The notes: a model not told the origin generated them from the sequence alone. A stretch of 57,134 nt of DNA from Methanobacteriota archaeon (GCA_023396365.1 JAEWWL010000035.1:1-57134); one strand, 5' to 3'. Shown: positions 1 through 9,242, numbered from the stretch's first letter. Numbers and translations are program-made.

Positions 1-482
1 TGCGGATATGCTTTTTCATCTTCGCCGCAAAACTCCATTAAAAGGATATTTCTGTCAAAAAAAATTGCCTCAGGGCATCTTATTCCTGCATCGCGTGTGC
101 GAATCAGGTTTGAATACTCCTTTTTTGTCCATGCGAATATGACTTCTTTTTTGGATTTTCTGACTGATGAAAACCTGGGGTCTCCTGCCATGTATTCACC
201 CATTGTATTAAAGTTTGCAGACTGAATTCTGTATATTTTTATTACTATTGATTTTCCTTCAGAATCTTCGGCATAAAAGACATTAGCCTCCTTTCCGGTC
301 GAAATAGAGCCGCCAATTGCAGATATTTTTCCCTTGTGGACGAGTTTGTAAAGGGCAAGAAGGGTCTGATCATCAAAGACGTTTTCAAGAACTTTCATCT
401 GGTCGGCATCCTTAATCCGCACGCCTTTTTGCTGGATTTCACGGTCAAATTTTTTAATCAGGTCAGAATCTCTCAATTGCAC
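1..482 (-). CDS. rio1: RIO1-type serine/threonine protein kinase (3' end outside window)
   Basis: The minus strand is open from about 482 to the left edge and encodes the N-terminal ~160 residues of a RIO kinase. Visible features are the glycine-rich ATP loop STGKEANV, the following VIKIYR with the ATP-binding lysine, and the hinge-like ILLMEF. RIO1 ATPases/kinases act in maturation of the small ribosomal subunit in archaea and eukaryotes. No ATG lies upstream of the conserved region: an in-frame TAA is followed by a GTG at 482, which I take as the start, with GGAG about 18 bases upstream, an unusually long spacing. The first in-frame ATG (DQM-KVLE) is roughly 25 codons further in. The catalytic loop and C-terminus lie outside the window. 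Confidence 0.85.
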   Translation of the reverse strand, partial: MQLRDSDLIKKFDREIQQKGVRIKDADQMKVLENVFDDQTLLALYKLVHKGKISAIGGSISTGKEANVFYAEDSEGKSIVIKIYRIQSANFNTMGEYMAGDPRFSSVRKSKKEVIFAWTKKEYSNLIRTRDAGIRCPEAIFFDRNILLMEFCGEDEKAYP

Positions 483-648
483 ACCAAAATTACAGTTATA
501 CTCTCCAGAAAAATTGTTTTTCTCTTAGATAATCCTAACTCATGAAAAAAGAAAAACCGGGTTTGATGAACCTAAGCAATCTAAATTTCATGAGCAGTGT
601 CAGGAGGCTGTATCTTTTAATCTGACTGCCTGCAAAAGATTTTAGAGT

Positions 649-2769
649 TTATTTACTCTTTTCATCTTTTTCTATGAAAAGCGGAATAATCCTTGCGATA
701 GATGCTCTGTCACCAATTACAACTGCTGTGTCGCCTTCTTTTAAAACAGTATTTTTCTGAGGTGCAATCTCATCCTTTTCAGCCGCACCTCTTCTTATTG
801 CAATTACTGAAACTCCGTAATTTGCCCGAAGCATAAGTTCTCCGAGGTTTTTTTCGCAGACTTGCGAATTTCTGCCGACATGAATCTGTTCGACAGAGTT
901 TCTTCTTTTTGGAAGTTTTTCATCAGCCGCCTTTAACCTTGAACTGAAGTGTCCGAATAATCCCGGCTTTGGGTCGCAGTTTATATTTGGCAAAACCTTT
1001 TTTTCGAAGTACTGATCGTATAACTCACATCTTATCTGCCTGACGTACTGGTCAAGGTCCTGCTGGGGCACCTGCTCGTTTGCAAGTATTCTTCTGAAAA
1101 TCTGAATTGCGGCTTCTCTTTCATCAACAATAACCTCATCAGCACCAAGACGGTAAAGCTCTGCAATCTCTGAGATGAATCTTGAGCGTGTAATAATGCC
1201 AACTTTTGGATTTTTCATCCTTATGGTTGTAATAACTGCCTTAACAGCTGCAGTATCAGGAATAGTAAGGATAATTGCCCTTGCTGTTTTTATTTTGGAA
1301 TGTTCAAGAACTGATTCATGCCTTGCATCGCCGTAAATTATCCTTTCACCCTTCTCTCTTTGTGATTTTATAGTCTCAGGGTTTAATTCAACAATAACAT
1401 AGTTAATCCCAATACTTCTGCATGCCTTTGCAACATGCTGGCCGACAACGCCAAATCCTACGATGATGATATGATCTTTTAAATTATCATCAGTAGTTTC
1501 TCCTGCACTTTTCAGACTTTCTTCTGCCTGAAGCCGGGAATTCTCTTTTCTTGAGATTGCATTTTTAGCTGAGAACAAAGTGCCTTTTCCTGCAGAAAAT
1601 AAAGTGTTTTTAAATATTCTGTGTGTTATTCCCGGAGCAGAGTCAACGATAAGAGGGGTCATCGCCATTGTTATAATTGATACTGCAAGAAAGATCTGGT
1701 AGAAATCACCCGTTATTATTCCGGTTGAAATTCCTGTTGATCCGAGAATAAATGAAAACTCACCTATCTGTGAAACTCCTGCCGCTGATAAAAATGCCGC
1801 ACCAGATGCAACCCCGATTGCCTTTATGCTTACATAGTTTATCAGACCCTTTCCAATAATAACTGCTATTGCAAGAAGAATTACAGCAAGCAGGTGATCT
1901 GAAAGAAATGACAGACTTAGCATCATTCCGATTGATACGAAGAAAAAACTTGTCAGGATATCACGAATAGGCATAATCTGCCCGACAACTTCATGGCTGT
2001 ATTCCGACTCTGAGATTGCAATTCCTGCAAGGAATGCTCCAAGTGCAAGTGAAACGCCGTTTAATGACATAAGCCAGGCAATGCCGAAGCATATTACAAC
2101 AATGGTTATTATGAAAAGTTCACTGCTTCTAATCTCTGCAACTTTATTCAAAAGGCGGGGTACTAAAAATATTGCAGCAACAAGGATTATGCAAAGAAGA
2201 ATCATACCGAAGATAAGGTTTAGAATCTCCATTGTGATATTTCCTGATGATGTTCCTGCAATAATCGGAACAAGAAGCATCATTGGAATAACGCTAATAT
2301 CCTGAAATATCAGGATGCCAAGCGATGTTTTCCCATGTACTGAGTTTATCTCCCCTTTCTGCTGGTATAGATTCATAATAATGGCGGTTGATGACGGAGC
2401 AACCATAAATCCGGTTAAAATTGCGACATTAAATTCAAATCCGAGATGAATCATTATTGCAATGACAGAAACTGTTGTAAGAACAAGCTGAAGACCTCCT
2501 GTAACAAGAATTTTCTTTCTCATCGCAAGCAGATTTTTTAAGGACATTTCAAGTCCTATGGTAAACATTAAAAGAATTACTCCAAGTTCTGCGAGAAGAG
2601 ATACCTGCTCGTCTGTTACAAGACCAAGAAGAGATGGGCCGACAATGATTCCGGTCAGGAAATATCCGATAATCATTGGAAGATTAAACTGCCTTCCGAT
2701 GAAAAGTACAGCAAGTGCACAGGCAAGTATAACCGATACTGCCATTATAAGTTCAGTTTCTACAACCAT
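649..2769 (-). CDS. CPA2-family cation:proton antiporter with TrkA-N and TrkA-C domains (KefB/KefC-like)
   Basis: A 706-residue protein. The first ~380 residues form about 12 membrane helices typical of CPA2 Na+/H+ or K+/H+ exchangers (for example GYFLTGIIVGPSLLG and ALGAFLAGIAISESE). A TrkA-N Rossmann domain follows near residues 430-550, with the nucleotide-binding HIIIVGFGVVGQHVAKAC. The end is a TrkA-C (RCK-C) domain containing GVSVIAIRRG and LKEGDTAVVIGD. NAD(H)-type ligands usually gate such transporters. The transported ion cannot be told from sequence. It is a single gene; the region upstream is AT-rich with a TATA-like stretch before the start. Confidence 0.9.
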   Translation of the reverse strand: MVVETELIMAVSVILACALAVLFIGRQFNLPMIIGYFLTGIIVGPSLLGLVTDEQVSLLAELGVILLMFTIGLEMSLKNLLAMRKKILVTGGLQLVLTTVSVIAIMIHLGFEFNVAILTGFMVAPSSTAIIMNLYQQKGEINSVHGKTSLGILIFQDISVIPMMLLVPIIAGTSSGNITMEILNLIFGMILLCIILVAAIFLVPRLLNKVAEIRSSELFIITIVVICFGIAWLMSLNGVSLALGAFLAGIAISESEYSHEVVGQIMPIRDILTSFFFVSIGMMLSLSFLSDHLLAVILLAIAVIIGKGLINYVSIKAIGVASGAAFLSAAGVSQIGEFSFILGSTGISTGIITGDFYQIFLAVSIITMAMTPLIVDSAPGITHRIFKNTLFSAGKGTLFSAKNAISRKENSRLQAEESLKSAGETTDDNLKDHIIIVGFGVVGQHVAKACRSIGINYVIVELNPETIKSQREKGERIIYGDARHESVLEHSKIKTARAIILTIPDTAAVKAVITTIRMKNPKVGIITRSRFISEIAELYRLGADEVIVDEREAAIQIFRRILANEQVPQQDLDQYVRQIRCELYDQYFEKKVLPNINCDPKPGLFGHFSSRLKAADEKLPKRRNSVEQIHVGRNSQVCEKNLGELMLRANYGVSVIAIRRGAAEKDEIAPQKNTVLKEGDTAVVIGDRASIARIIPLFIEKDEKSK

Positions 2770-2950
2770 AAGAGGAAAATCTCCGCTTTTTCCAAAAGCA
2801 AAGAGTGCTTTTCTTTGCAGATTTCTTAAAAAAATTGTTTTTTTAGTATTTACTGTTTTTCAGGACTTTAAAAAAAAGTATAACCGGACCTTTTTTTAAA
2901 ATTAATTTGTAAACCAAATGCTTAATCCAAAAAATATTGATATTTAAAAT

Positions 2951-3901
2951 TCAGACTCCCAGGTAATCCCTTGCAGGCGATAAGACTTCAACCAGACCTT
3001 CAGTGCATGCGGCTTTTAAGTCAGCAGGATGAATCTCGCCTTTTGCATATGCTGCCTCGCACTCTTCATATGAGGTGAGTTCTCGGTCGCCGCCGAATTT
3101 CTCTGAGCGTTTTAATGTAATTGTCTCAAGTCTTGGGAATACATGGTATTTTAAGACCTGAAGAACCGGGTTCTCTTCTGTCTCCGGAGGGCAGAAAGCC
3201 TTTTTCATCTTCTTTCTTATACTCTCTTCAGTTTCTGCAACTGATATGTAGTTTCCTTCTGAAGATGACATCTTCCTGCCGTTAAGTCCGTTTATAATAG
3301 GAGTGTGCATGCAAAGCGGTGCTTTTGCGCCGATTGAGGGGAGATACTCACGAGCAAGCATGTGAATCTTTCTCTGATCTATTCCGCCAAGAGCCATGTC
3401 AACACCTAAGGTGTGGATGTCAACCATCTGCATGATTGGATATACCATCTGTGATACATGCGGTGCGTCCATGTTTCGCCCGACCTCGTCCATGCTTCTT
3501 GTTGCACGGTTAAGGGTTATCTGCTGTGCAAGACGGAGAACATTGACTTGGTAGTCAGGATTTAGCTGAACGTCAGTTCCTAAAATAAACTCGACATTTT
3601 TCCCCTTTAGCCCTACTGCCTCAAAACAGCGGCGGTTGTAGTCTGCAAGCTCTGCAACCTTCTCCATGTCGCCTTTCTGGTTTAAAAATGCGTGAAGGTC
3701 TGCCAGCAGGACTTTGATTTTAAATCCTGCCTCACGAAGATCCATTAATTTGTTTATTGTGACGAGATGTCCGAGGTGAATCTCTCCTGAAGGTTCATAT
3801 CCTGTATATACTGATTTTTCAGTTTTTTGCATGAGAGCCTTTAGTTCATCCTCTGTTACGATCTCGACTGTATTTCTTGTTGCAAGTTCGTATGAATCCA
3901 T
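2951..3901 (-). CDS. tyrS: Tyrosyl-tRNA synthetase (archaeal type)
   Basis: This 316-residue class I synthetase charges tRNA-Tyr with tyrosine in the cytoplasm. It has the compact archaeal/eukaryotic form without the bacterial S4-like tail. Visible are the HIGH-type motif HLGH (residues 42-45), the tyrosine-pocket region with YTGYEPSGE, and the KMSKS-type loop KMSSS. Length and order match the family. It is transcribed alone; a ~225 bp AT-rich divergent promoter region separates it from the plus-strand gene at 4127. Confidence 0.96.
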   Translation of the reverse strand: MDSYELATRNTVEIVTEDELKALMQKTEKSVYTGYEPSGEIHLGHLVTINKLMDLREAGFKIKVLLADLHAFLNQKGDMEKVAELADYNRRCFEAVGLKGKNVEFILGTDVQLNPDYQVNVLRLAQQITLNRATRSMDEVGRNMDAPHVSQMVYPIMQMVDIHTLGVDMALGGIDQRKIHMLAREYLPSIGAKAPLCMHTPIINGLNGRKMSSSEGNYISVAETEESIRKKMKKAFCPPETEENPVLQVLKYHVFPRLETITLKRSEKFGGDRELTSYEECEAAYAKGEIHPADLKAACTEGLVEVLSPARDYLGV

Positions 3902-4126
3902 TCGTTATATTTTGGATGGGAAGGAGGATTAAATTATTTGTGAGTGTTGAATTATTGCCAAAAAATTTTGAAAATTTTTGTTTAAGCTTGGTTTAATTTT
4001 GTTTTCAATGAAGTGATTTTTTTGCTTATTTAGTATTTTTTAATAGCTTTTTAAATAGGTTTTTAACAGGGTTTTAGTAGTATTTTTAGGATATTTTTTT
4101 AATATCCGCCTGATAATTTAATCCTA

Positions 4127-4621
4127 ATGAAAATTCCGGATAAAAAAACTGCGAAATCTGCTGCTGAAAGAAAGGAGTATGCCCTTTCTAAGTTTCCGTC
4201 TGATTACAACTGCGCACAGTCGGTGCTTCGTGCATTTGCAGGCGATTTTGGTGCTGAAGAAGATGAAATTGTAAAAATCGCATCAGGGTTTGGAAGCGGC
4301 ATTGCAACAGGACAGATCTGCGGTGCGGTAACAGGTGCAGTAATGGCAATCGGCCTTTACACCTCAGAAATTTCTGACAGGACTGAGAGAAAGAACAAAA
4401 CATATGGCCTTGTAAGAGAGTTTTTAAAACGTTTTGAAGAAAAAAACGGCTCAACCGAGTGCAAAACACTTCTTGGATATACAGTTACAAATCCTGAAAT
4501 AGTAAAATGCCTGCCTGAGGATATGCAGCCCAAAAATGCGTGCAGGCCCTTTGTTGAGAGTGCAGTTTTAATTCTCTCAGATGTTTTTGATGAGGATAAA
4601 AAAAGTCCGGGAAAAAAATAA
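4127..4621 (+). CDS. C_GCAxxG_C_C family redox-active protein
   Basis: A 164-residue protein with the signature of the C_GCAxxG_C_C (putative redox-active) family: NCAQSVL near residue 27, a glycine-rich segment GFGSGIATGQICGAVTGAVMAIG, then C-containing TECKTLLG, EIVKCLP and KNACRPFV. The spaced cysteines suggest metal or Fe-S binding or thiol chemistry; the biochemical role of the family is unknown to me. It has its own AT-rich promoter and ends with a lysine-rich tail. No membrane segment is convincing. Confidence 0.85.
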   Translation: MKIPDKKTAKSAAERKEYALSKFPSDYNCAQSVLRAFAGDFGAEEDEIVKIASGFGSGIATGQICGAVTGAVMAIGLYTSEISDRTERKNKTYGLVREFLKRFEEKNGSTECKTLLGYTVTNPEIVKCLPEDMQPKNACRPFVESAVLILSDVFDEDKKSPGKK

Positions 4622-4760
4622 AATGAAACATAAAAAATAAAAATTGTCCGGGAATATGAATTACAAAATTTATTCTCACTCACATTGGTTTTTTTAATCT
4701 GAAAATATCCTGACCGTACTTTGCAAACCTTCATATTACTATCGTCCAATATATCAGTCA

Positions 4761-4782
4761 TATGTCCAAAATATTAGACATA
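4761..4782. promoter_or_regulatory. Inverted repeat over the start of the HTH-nucleotidyltransferase gene
   Basis: TATGTC and GACATA are exact inverted half-sites separated by 10 AT-rich bases, and the ATG of the gene at 4762 lies inside the left half-site. A related GTCCAATAT lies just upstream (4744). Because the product carries an N-terminal helix-turn-helix, this is a candidate self-binding operator. Being partly coding, it could also be chance. Confidence 0.35.
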
Positions 4783-5346
4783 ACAGAAAACCATTTAAAA
4801 ATTCTCTCCCTTTTTACAAAGGGATATGACTCTGAGTATTATATCCGGGAAATATGCCGTCATGTCCCGGTATCACACGGTGCGGCCCAAAACATCCTTA
4901 ATTCACTTGAGGAGAAGGGTGTTTTGGAATCTGTGATGAAGGGGAGAAACAGGATTTTTTCGCTTCGAAAAACAGGACTGTGCGTAAACTATATTCTTCT
5001 TGCCGAAAGCTACAAACGACTTAAGTTCTCAGAAAAATATCCTCTCACATATGAGATAATATATAAGATTCTTCCTGCTTTTTCCGGACCTCTGGCTCTT
5101 TTTGGAAGCTATTCATCAGATCTTGCAACTGAATTTTCTGATATTGATCTTTTAAGTGCTGGCGAGTTTGACAAAAAGGCCGTTGATGAAATGTCAAGAA
5201 AATTTAAGGTTGACATAAATGTAAAAAAATACACTAAAGAGCTTGTCCTAACAGGAATCGGTACCGACTTTCTGATAAAAGAGATATACAAAAATCATAT
5301 CTGGCTTCGCTGCCCGGAATTTTTTGTAGAAGGCTGTATAAAATGA
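4762..5346 (+). CDS. Winged-helix/MNT-type nucleotidyltransferase fusion protein
   Basis: A 194-residue protein. Residues ~1-75 look like a winged helix (HILNSL-type recognition region QNILNSLEEKGVLESV). Residues ~105-190 form a minimal nucleotidyltransferase domain with the metal-binding motif FGSYSSDLATEFSDIDLL, that is GS-x(9)-D-x-D. Such domains are the antidote or modifying half of HEPN/MNT pairs, where known members AMPylate or otherwise control the HEPN partner. The stop overlaps the start of the HEPN gene by ATGA, so the two are translationally coupled. Fusion of the HTH and transferase would let one protein regulate both transcription and the partner's activity. Confidence 0.75.
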   Translation: MSKILDITENHLKILSLFTKGYDSEYYIREICRHVPVSHGAAQNILNSLEEKGVLESVMKGRNRIFSLRKTGLCVNYILLAESYKRLKFSEKYPLTYEIIYKILPAFSGPLALFGSYSSDLATEFSDIDLLSAGEFDKKAVDEMSRKFKVDINVKKYTKELVLTGIGTDFLIKEIYKNHIWLRCPEFFVEGCIK

Positions 5347-5804
5347 GTGAAATTGAATGGTGCAAGGACCAGAGAAAGGGTCTTCATCTTATCGAGCCAA
5401 GCGTCAATCTCTCAGATGCATATCTTCAAAAGGCAGAAGAGGCTCTTGAGACGATGAACTCCATAGAATCTCCTGACTGGATAATATCTACAGGCTATTA
5501 CTGTATGTACTATTCCCTTTATGCTGTTTTGATGAAGGCCGGAATAAAAAGCGAAATTCACACGTGCACAACAGAGTGCATAAAAGAATATTTTGGGAAA
5601 TTTTTCTCGCAGGCGGATTTGGACACTATAGAGGATGCAAGGGTGATGCGGGTTGAATCACAATACTCTGTTGCCCGTGAGTCAGCAGGCAGGCAGGCGT
5701 CAGAGATTGTGGCAAATGCCCCAATAATTCTTTTAAAATGCAAATATGTCTGCTCAAAAATTACAAAAGAAGACATAAAAAAAATCCGAAGCAATTTTCA
5801 TTAA
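5343..5804 (+). CDS. HEPN-domain protein, partner of the nucleotidyltransferase
   Basis: 153 residues, largely helical, with the HEPN/UPF0332-like core: SDAYLQKAEEAL at the start, YYCMYYSLYAVLMKAGI in the middle, and a charged helix RVESQYSVARE. HEPN proteins are often RNases with an Rx4-6H motif. I do not see that motif clearly, so catalysis is uncertain and it may act only as a substrate-recruiting partner. The gene overlaps its upstream neighbour by four bases. A toxin-antitoxin or nucleotide-transfer pair is the likely role. Confidence 0.7.
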   Translation: MSEIEWCKDQRKGLHLIEPSVNLSDAYLQKAEEALETMNSIESPDWIISTGYYCMYYSLYAVLMKAGIKSEIHTCTTECIKEYFGKFFSQADLDTIEDARVMRVESQYSVARESAGRQASEIVANAPIILLKCKYVCSKITKEDIKKIRSNFH

Positions 5805-5889
5805 ATAAAAGTATTTCAAAATGTCAAAAAAAAAATGTATTTTTTTTGGGACACCACATGTTTCCAATATATTTATCAAAATAAATTAT

Positions 5890-6393
5890 TCAGTCATCCT
5901 TCGCAAATCCCCATGAATAGTAAAGATATACTATCACAAGAGTGAAGGGAAGAATTATTACTGCCGGTGTATATGGGGGCATAAATCCTTCAATGAATCC
6001 TGAAAGTGAGTTTAAAAACTCAGGTGCATCTTCAGGTGCGGGAATGCCCTCGCATATCATTGCAAAGATATCGCATCCGGCAATAATCCAGATCATAATT
6101 GAGCCCAAAAGGACTTTTGAAAAATTATGAATCTTTCTCATGCCCTTAAATCCTGAAAGGATAAAAAGACCTCCGAATATTAATATAAATCCTCCCCAGA
6201 AGAATCTGAAAAAGTCCTCCCCTGAAATTTCCATAATTCCAAATTCTATTCCGCCGGAAATTCCAAGATAGACAAGAATGTCAACAATCCCGAATATTAC
6301 TGCCGCAAGTCCGACTGCTGCAAAGTAGACAGAGGTTAATTCAAATTCACTCTCTTTTTTGCTTTCTGTCCTATTAACTTTAATATTTTCCAT
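5890..6393 (-). CDS. Small membrane protein, last gene of the feo cluster
   Basis: I take the ATG at 6393 (MENIKV), two bases after the FeoB membrane-protein stop and preceded by GGGGTGG. A longer frame from 6531 would run through the feoB end in another frame and is unlikely. The 167-residue product has a charged N-terminus (~20 residues) and four hydrophobic segments: VYFAAVGLAAVIFGIVDIL, FFRFFWGGFILIFGGLFIL, VLLGSIMIWIIAGCDIF and AVIILPFTLVIVYLYY. I do not recognise the family. Position suggests an accessory role in ferrous iron uptake. Confidence 0.7.
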   Translation of the reverse strand: MENIKVNRTESKKESEFELTSVYFAAVGLAAVIFGIVDILVYLGISGGIEFGIMEISGEDFFRFFWGGFILIFGGLFILSGFKGMRKIHNFSKVLLGSIMIWIIAGCDIFAMICEGIPAPEDAPEFLNSLSGFIEGFMPPYTPAVIILPFTLVIVYLYYSWGFAKDD

Positions 6394-6395
6394 TT

Positions 6396-7610
6396 TTAAG
6401 CCACCCCAAGTATTATTCCTATTGCATGGATGATTCCGCCATAAATGAATGCAACTGATAATAAAACTCCGACTGCTGCCAGAAGCTCTTTCCAGCCTTC
6501 CTTTAGCATTACAACGAATGTTGCAACACACGGGAAGTATATAGAGATTAAAACGATTGCAGAGATCATCTGGTACTGTGTCATTTCAATTACTGAAAGC
6601 TGTGCAACAGCCAGGTCCTTTCTTAAAAATGCCGAGACCAAAGGCCCTGCAGTTTCTTTTGGAAGACCAAACCATGTCACAAACAAAGGCGCTAAAAGAT
6701 CTGACAGCCACTGGATGAATCCGACAAGATACATGACGTTTACTATAAGGACTCCAAACAATACGAAAGGAACGGCGTTTAGCAAAAATCCGCCTGTTCT
6801 CATTCTAAGCTTCTTTAGGATGTTGTCCCGCTGCGGCATGTGATATGGGGGAACATCAATTAAAATTTCAGGGTTCTCACCAGGAACAATTTTACTTAAG
6901 ATGTAGCCGAAGACGAAGTATCCGATTATCAGAAACAGCATTACGTATCCGACGCTTTCCGGGATTACTTCAAGCATAACACCAAGCTGTGCACCGCACG
7001 GTATGAAGATTGCAATTAAGGTCATCATCATGAAGCGCTGCTTTTTGGTTTCAAGAATGCGTGTTGCTGTAACAGCCGGAACATTGCATCCAAGTCCGAG
7101 AATTGTCGGAACGATTGCATATCCGTGAAGCCCGATTTTGTGCAGGAAAGTGTCTACAAGAACCGCCAGACGCGGCAGGTATCCGGAGTCTTCCAAAAGC
7201 GCCATCATAAGATAGAATATGAAGACTGCCGGAAGAACAACTCCTATTGCAACAAAAAGACCTGATGATAATACACCAAATGCCTCAAAACAGTTTGTTG
7301 CAGACGGGTCTCCGACAAACAGGAAATATAATACACTGTCCGGATCAGGCCATGTTTCCTGCAGCCATGGCAGGAAATAGTTGTCAAAGAATTTTACAAA
7401 AAATCCGTCTGTACAGAGTGCTCCTGCAAATGAGCCGAAGACGCTCCAGAATGCATACAATACTCCGAGTGCAACCGGAATTCCGGTGAGTGGCTTTACT
7501 GTAAGCTCTCCTAATAAATCTCCGACTCTTTGAGTATATGCTCCGCTTTTTACAACCTGAGATGAGATGCTGTCAACAAGTTCCCATCTTTTTTCTTCTG
7601 ACAGAACCAT
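6396..7610 (-). CDS. feoB: Ferrous iron transporter FeoB, membrane (Gate) part as a separate protein
   Basis: This 404-residue protein corresponds to the C-terminal transport half of FeoB. The conserved pore motifs are GLGCNVPAVTATR and FIPCGAQLG (Gate 1) and AFLRKDLAVAQL (Gate 2), within 8-9 membrane helices. The second motif differs from the usual SCxARLPVY form but keeps its cysteine. I start it at the ATG at 7610, four bases after the start of the GTPase stop codon, with GGAGGTG upstream. An earlier in-frame ATG at 7649 lies inside the GTPase gene. The G protein is encoded just upstream, so FeoB here is a two-subunit protein. Confidence 0.85.
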   Translation of the reverse strand: MVLSEEKRWELVDSISSQVVKSGAYTQRVGDLLGELTVKPLTGIPVALGVLYAFWSVFGSFAGALCTDGFFVKFFDNYFLPWLQETWPDPDSVLYFLFVGDPSATNCFEAFGVLSSGLFVAIGVVLPAVFIFYLMMALLEDSGYLPRLAVLVDTFLHKIGLHGYAIVPTILGLGCNVPAVTATRILETKKQRFMMMTLIAIFIPCGAQLGVMLEVIPESVGYVMLFLIIGYFVFGYILSKIVPGENPEILIDVPPYHMPQRDNILKKLRMRTGGFLLNAVPFVLFGVLIVNVMYLVGFIQWLSDLLAPLFVTWFGLPKETAGPLVSAFLRKDLAVAQLSVIEMTQYQMISAIVLISIYFPCVATFVVMLKEGWKELLAAVGVLLSVAFIYGGIIHAIGIILGVA

Positions 7611-7611
7611 T

Positions 7612-8232
7612 TCAGACACCTCCGCATCCGCCGCAGCCCCCGCATCCAAAGCAGCCGGGCTGAGACTCCGGCTGTATATCCTTTCCGTCAGCCCTTGTCT
7701 GGATTTCAGTGATATCTGCAGGTCTTGCTTTTCTTATCATTTCTGAAAGCTGCTTTATTCCTTCACCTGATATTGCGCTTGTCTCAATTACAGGCACCCC
7801 GAGAATCTTCTGGAGTTTTGCGGAGTCTATGCAAATTTCCCTGTCGCGGGCAGAATCGATCATGTTGAGAACAACAACAGAAGGCATGCCCTTCTCGATT
7901 GTTTCAAGAGCAATATATAGGCCTCTTTCTATTCTCGTCGAATCAAGAACGATTACCACGATTGCATCTTTGTTCTTCTCAAGCATCTTAACGCAGACCT
8001 CTTCTGCCTTATCCCTGGCATTCAGGGAATAAGCTCCGGGAACGTCTATTACACTGTAGATTTTTTTGTCGATTGCAACAGTTCCTTTTGTGTAATCGAC
8101 AGTTGTTCCGGGATAGTTTGAAACAACGGCATCTCCTCCCGTAAGCCGGTTGAAAAGAACACTTTTTCCGACATTCGGGTTTCCAATTAAAAGAATTGTC
8201 TCATTTTTTTCATCCATCTCTGTAATCTCCAT
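7612..8232 (-). CDS. feoB: FeoB GTPase domain as a separate protein with Cys-rich tail
   Basis: A 206-residue G protein equal to the N-terminal domain of FeoB. The P-loop is GNPNVGKS (residues 17-24), followed by switch I PGTT, DVPG (G3) and NMID (G4). After ~185 residues a short tail ends in CFGCGGCGGCGG, a cysteine cluster that in one-piece FeoB proteins sits at the far C-terminus. It presumably drives or gates iron transport by the partner encoded immediately downstream (stop TGA, one base, then ATG). A second ATG (MDEKNE, 8217) has a better-placed GGAG and may be the real start. Confidence 0.85.
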   Translation of the reverse strand: MEITEMDEKNETILLIGNPNVGKSVLFNRLTGGDAVVSNYPGTTVDYTKGTVAIDKKIYSVIDVPGAYSLNARDKAEEVCVKMLEKNKDAIVVIVLDSTRIERGLYIALETIEKGMPSVVVLNMIDSARDREICIDSAKLQKILGVPVIETSAISGEGIKQLSEMIRKARPADITEIQTRADGKDIQPESQPGCFGCGGCGGCGGV

Positions 8233-8260
8233 AAATTAGTTATTTTATATGAGCCGCTTT

Positions 8261-8497
8261 TCACTCATTTTTTTCATCAATGACATCAACAATAATATCA
8301 CTGGCCTGCTCAATTCCAAGAGCAACCTCGGCTTCTCCTGCCATCACAACTACCGGCCCTTTTATTGGCTGTTTTGTAATCATCTTAACACTCTTTCCAA
8401 CCCTGATTCCTATCGGGCTTAGACTCTGTGATGAGGCTTTAATTTCTTTTATAAGGCCTTTCTCTTCATATATCAGTTCAGGAAGTCTTTTTTCCAT
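8261..8497 (-). CDS. feoA: FeoA family protein (copy 3, next to feoB)
   Basis: A 78-residue SH3-like FeoA protein with the family core GIRVGKSVKMITKQPIKGPV followed by EVALGIEQASDIIV. FeoA binds FeoB and is needed for ferrous iron uptake. The start has AAGGTG upstream. It lies 28 bases before the FeoB GTPase gene, so it is probably cotranscribed. Its central ~50 bp are nearly identical to the FeoA copy at 9243, pointing to recent duplication or gene conversion. Confidence 0.88.
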   Translation of the reverse strand: MEKRLPELIYEEKGLIKEIKASSQSLSPIGIRVGKSVKMITKQPIKGPVVVMAGEAEVALGIEQASDIIVDVIDEKNE

Positions 8498-9242
8498 AAA
8501 TGCACCTTAAACATTATGTGATCGCTTTATGATGCAGAAAAGACACGTCTTTTTGAATTATCCGGATAAGAATGATTTCAAAAATTATGACCTTTATGAA
8601 AATGCACCAATTCAGCCTTCCTTTATATTATTGATGGTTAGGAATGGATTAACACAACCCGAAATTTGTTACGCCAAAAAAAAAATCCCAAATAATATTA
8701 GGAGATATAAAAAATCCGAATTTGTCCATTAGATAAATATGAGGTTCTCTATACCTTTTCTCGTAACAGGGATGCAGCCTGAAAACCTGTAATCTGAGCT
8801 TATTTTTGCATTTTAAACAGGGTTTTGAAGGGCGGTTTTTAAAAAAGGCAATAATTGGATTTTAGAGTGATTAAAGCCTGGATCGCACCCCTGTGGCGGC
8901 CCGCTATTGGCCTCTTAATTTTCAGACGATGTTTATATCATGACAAGAGGAGATCATGGAATACAGGGCTTCTGTGAAGATGAGGATTTTAGGGTTTTAT
9001 GCCGTTTTAACGTCACATTTAAGCTTTACTGTATAATTCCATTATGCTGCAAATCAATAATCCTCCAAACGAAATCCTCTCAAAAATATTATTTTTGCAG
9101 CATGCTTCATAATCAAAAAAATGCAATCCGGGGTTTTCTAAAAAAAGGCCTTCGAAGATGAAAATTCATATGATTTCTAATGGGCCGAAAACTAAATATT
9201 TAATATATTTGAATTTGTTTTACTTTTTTAATAAGAATTTAA
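8498..9242. other. 745 bp intergenic region between two feoA copies
   Basis: No convincing gene. Two plus-strand open frames (8529-8732 and 8940-9161) lack coding character. A ribosome-binding-site-like GAGGAGATC precedes an ATG at 8956, but that frame closes after 26 codons, which could be a decayed gene. GC-rich stretches around 8880-8915 (gcggcccgct) stand out from the AT-rich surroundings. The region must contain the promoter of the feoA-feoB operon, which reads leftward from 8497. Confidence 0.4.

Noticed and set aside
5890..6531. 213-residue version of the membrane protein after feoB
   Set aside because: The first 46 residues run antiphase through the end of the FeoB gene; the ATG at 6393 has a good ribosome-binding site.
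8529..9161. Plus-strand frames between the feoA copies
   Set aside because: Short, with no recognisable domain; only the GAGGAGATC-ATG at 8956 looks gene-like and it closes after 26 codons.
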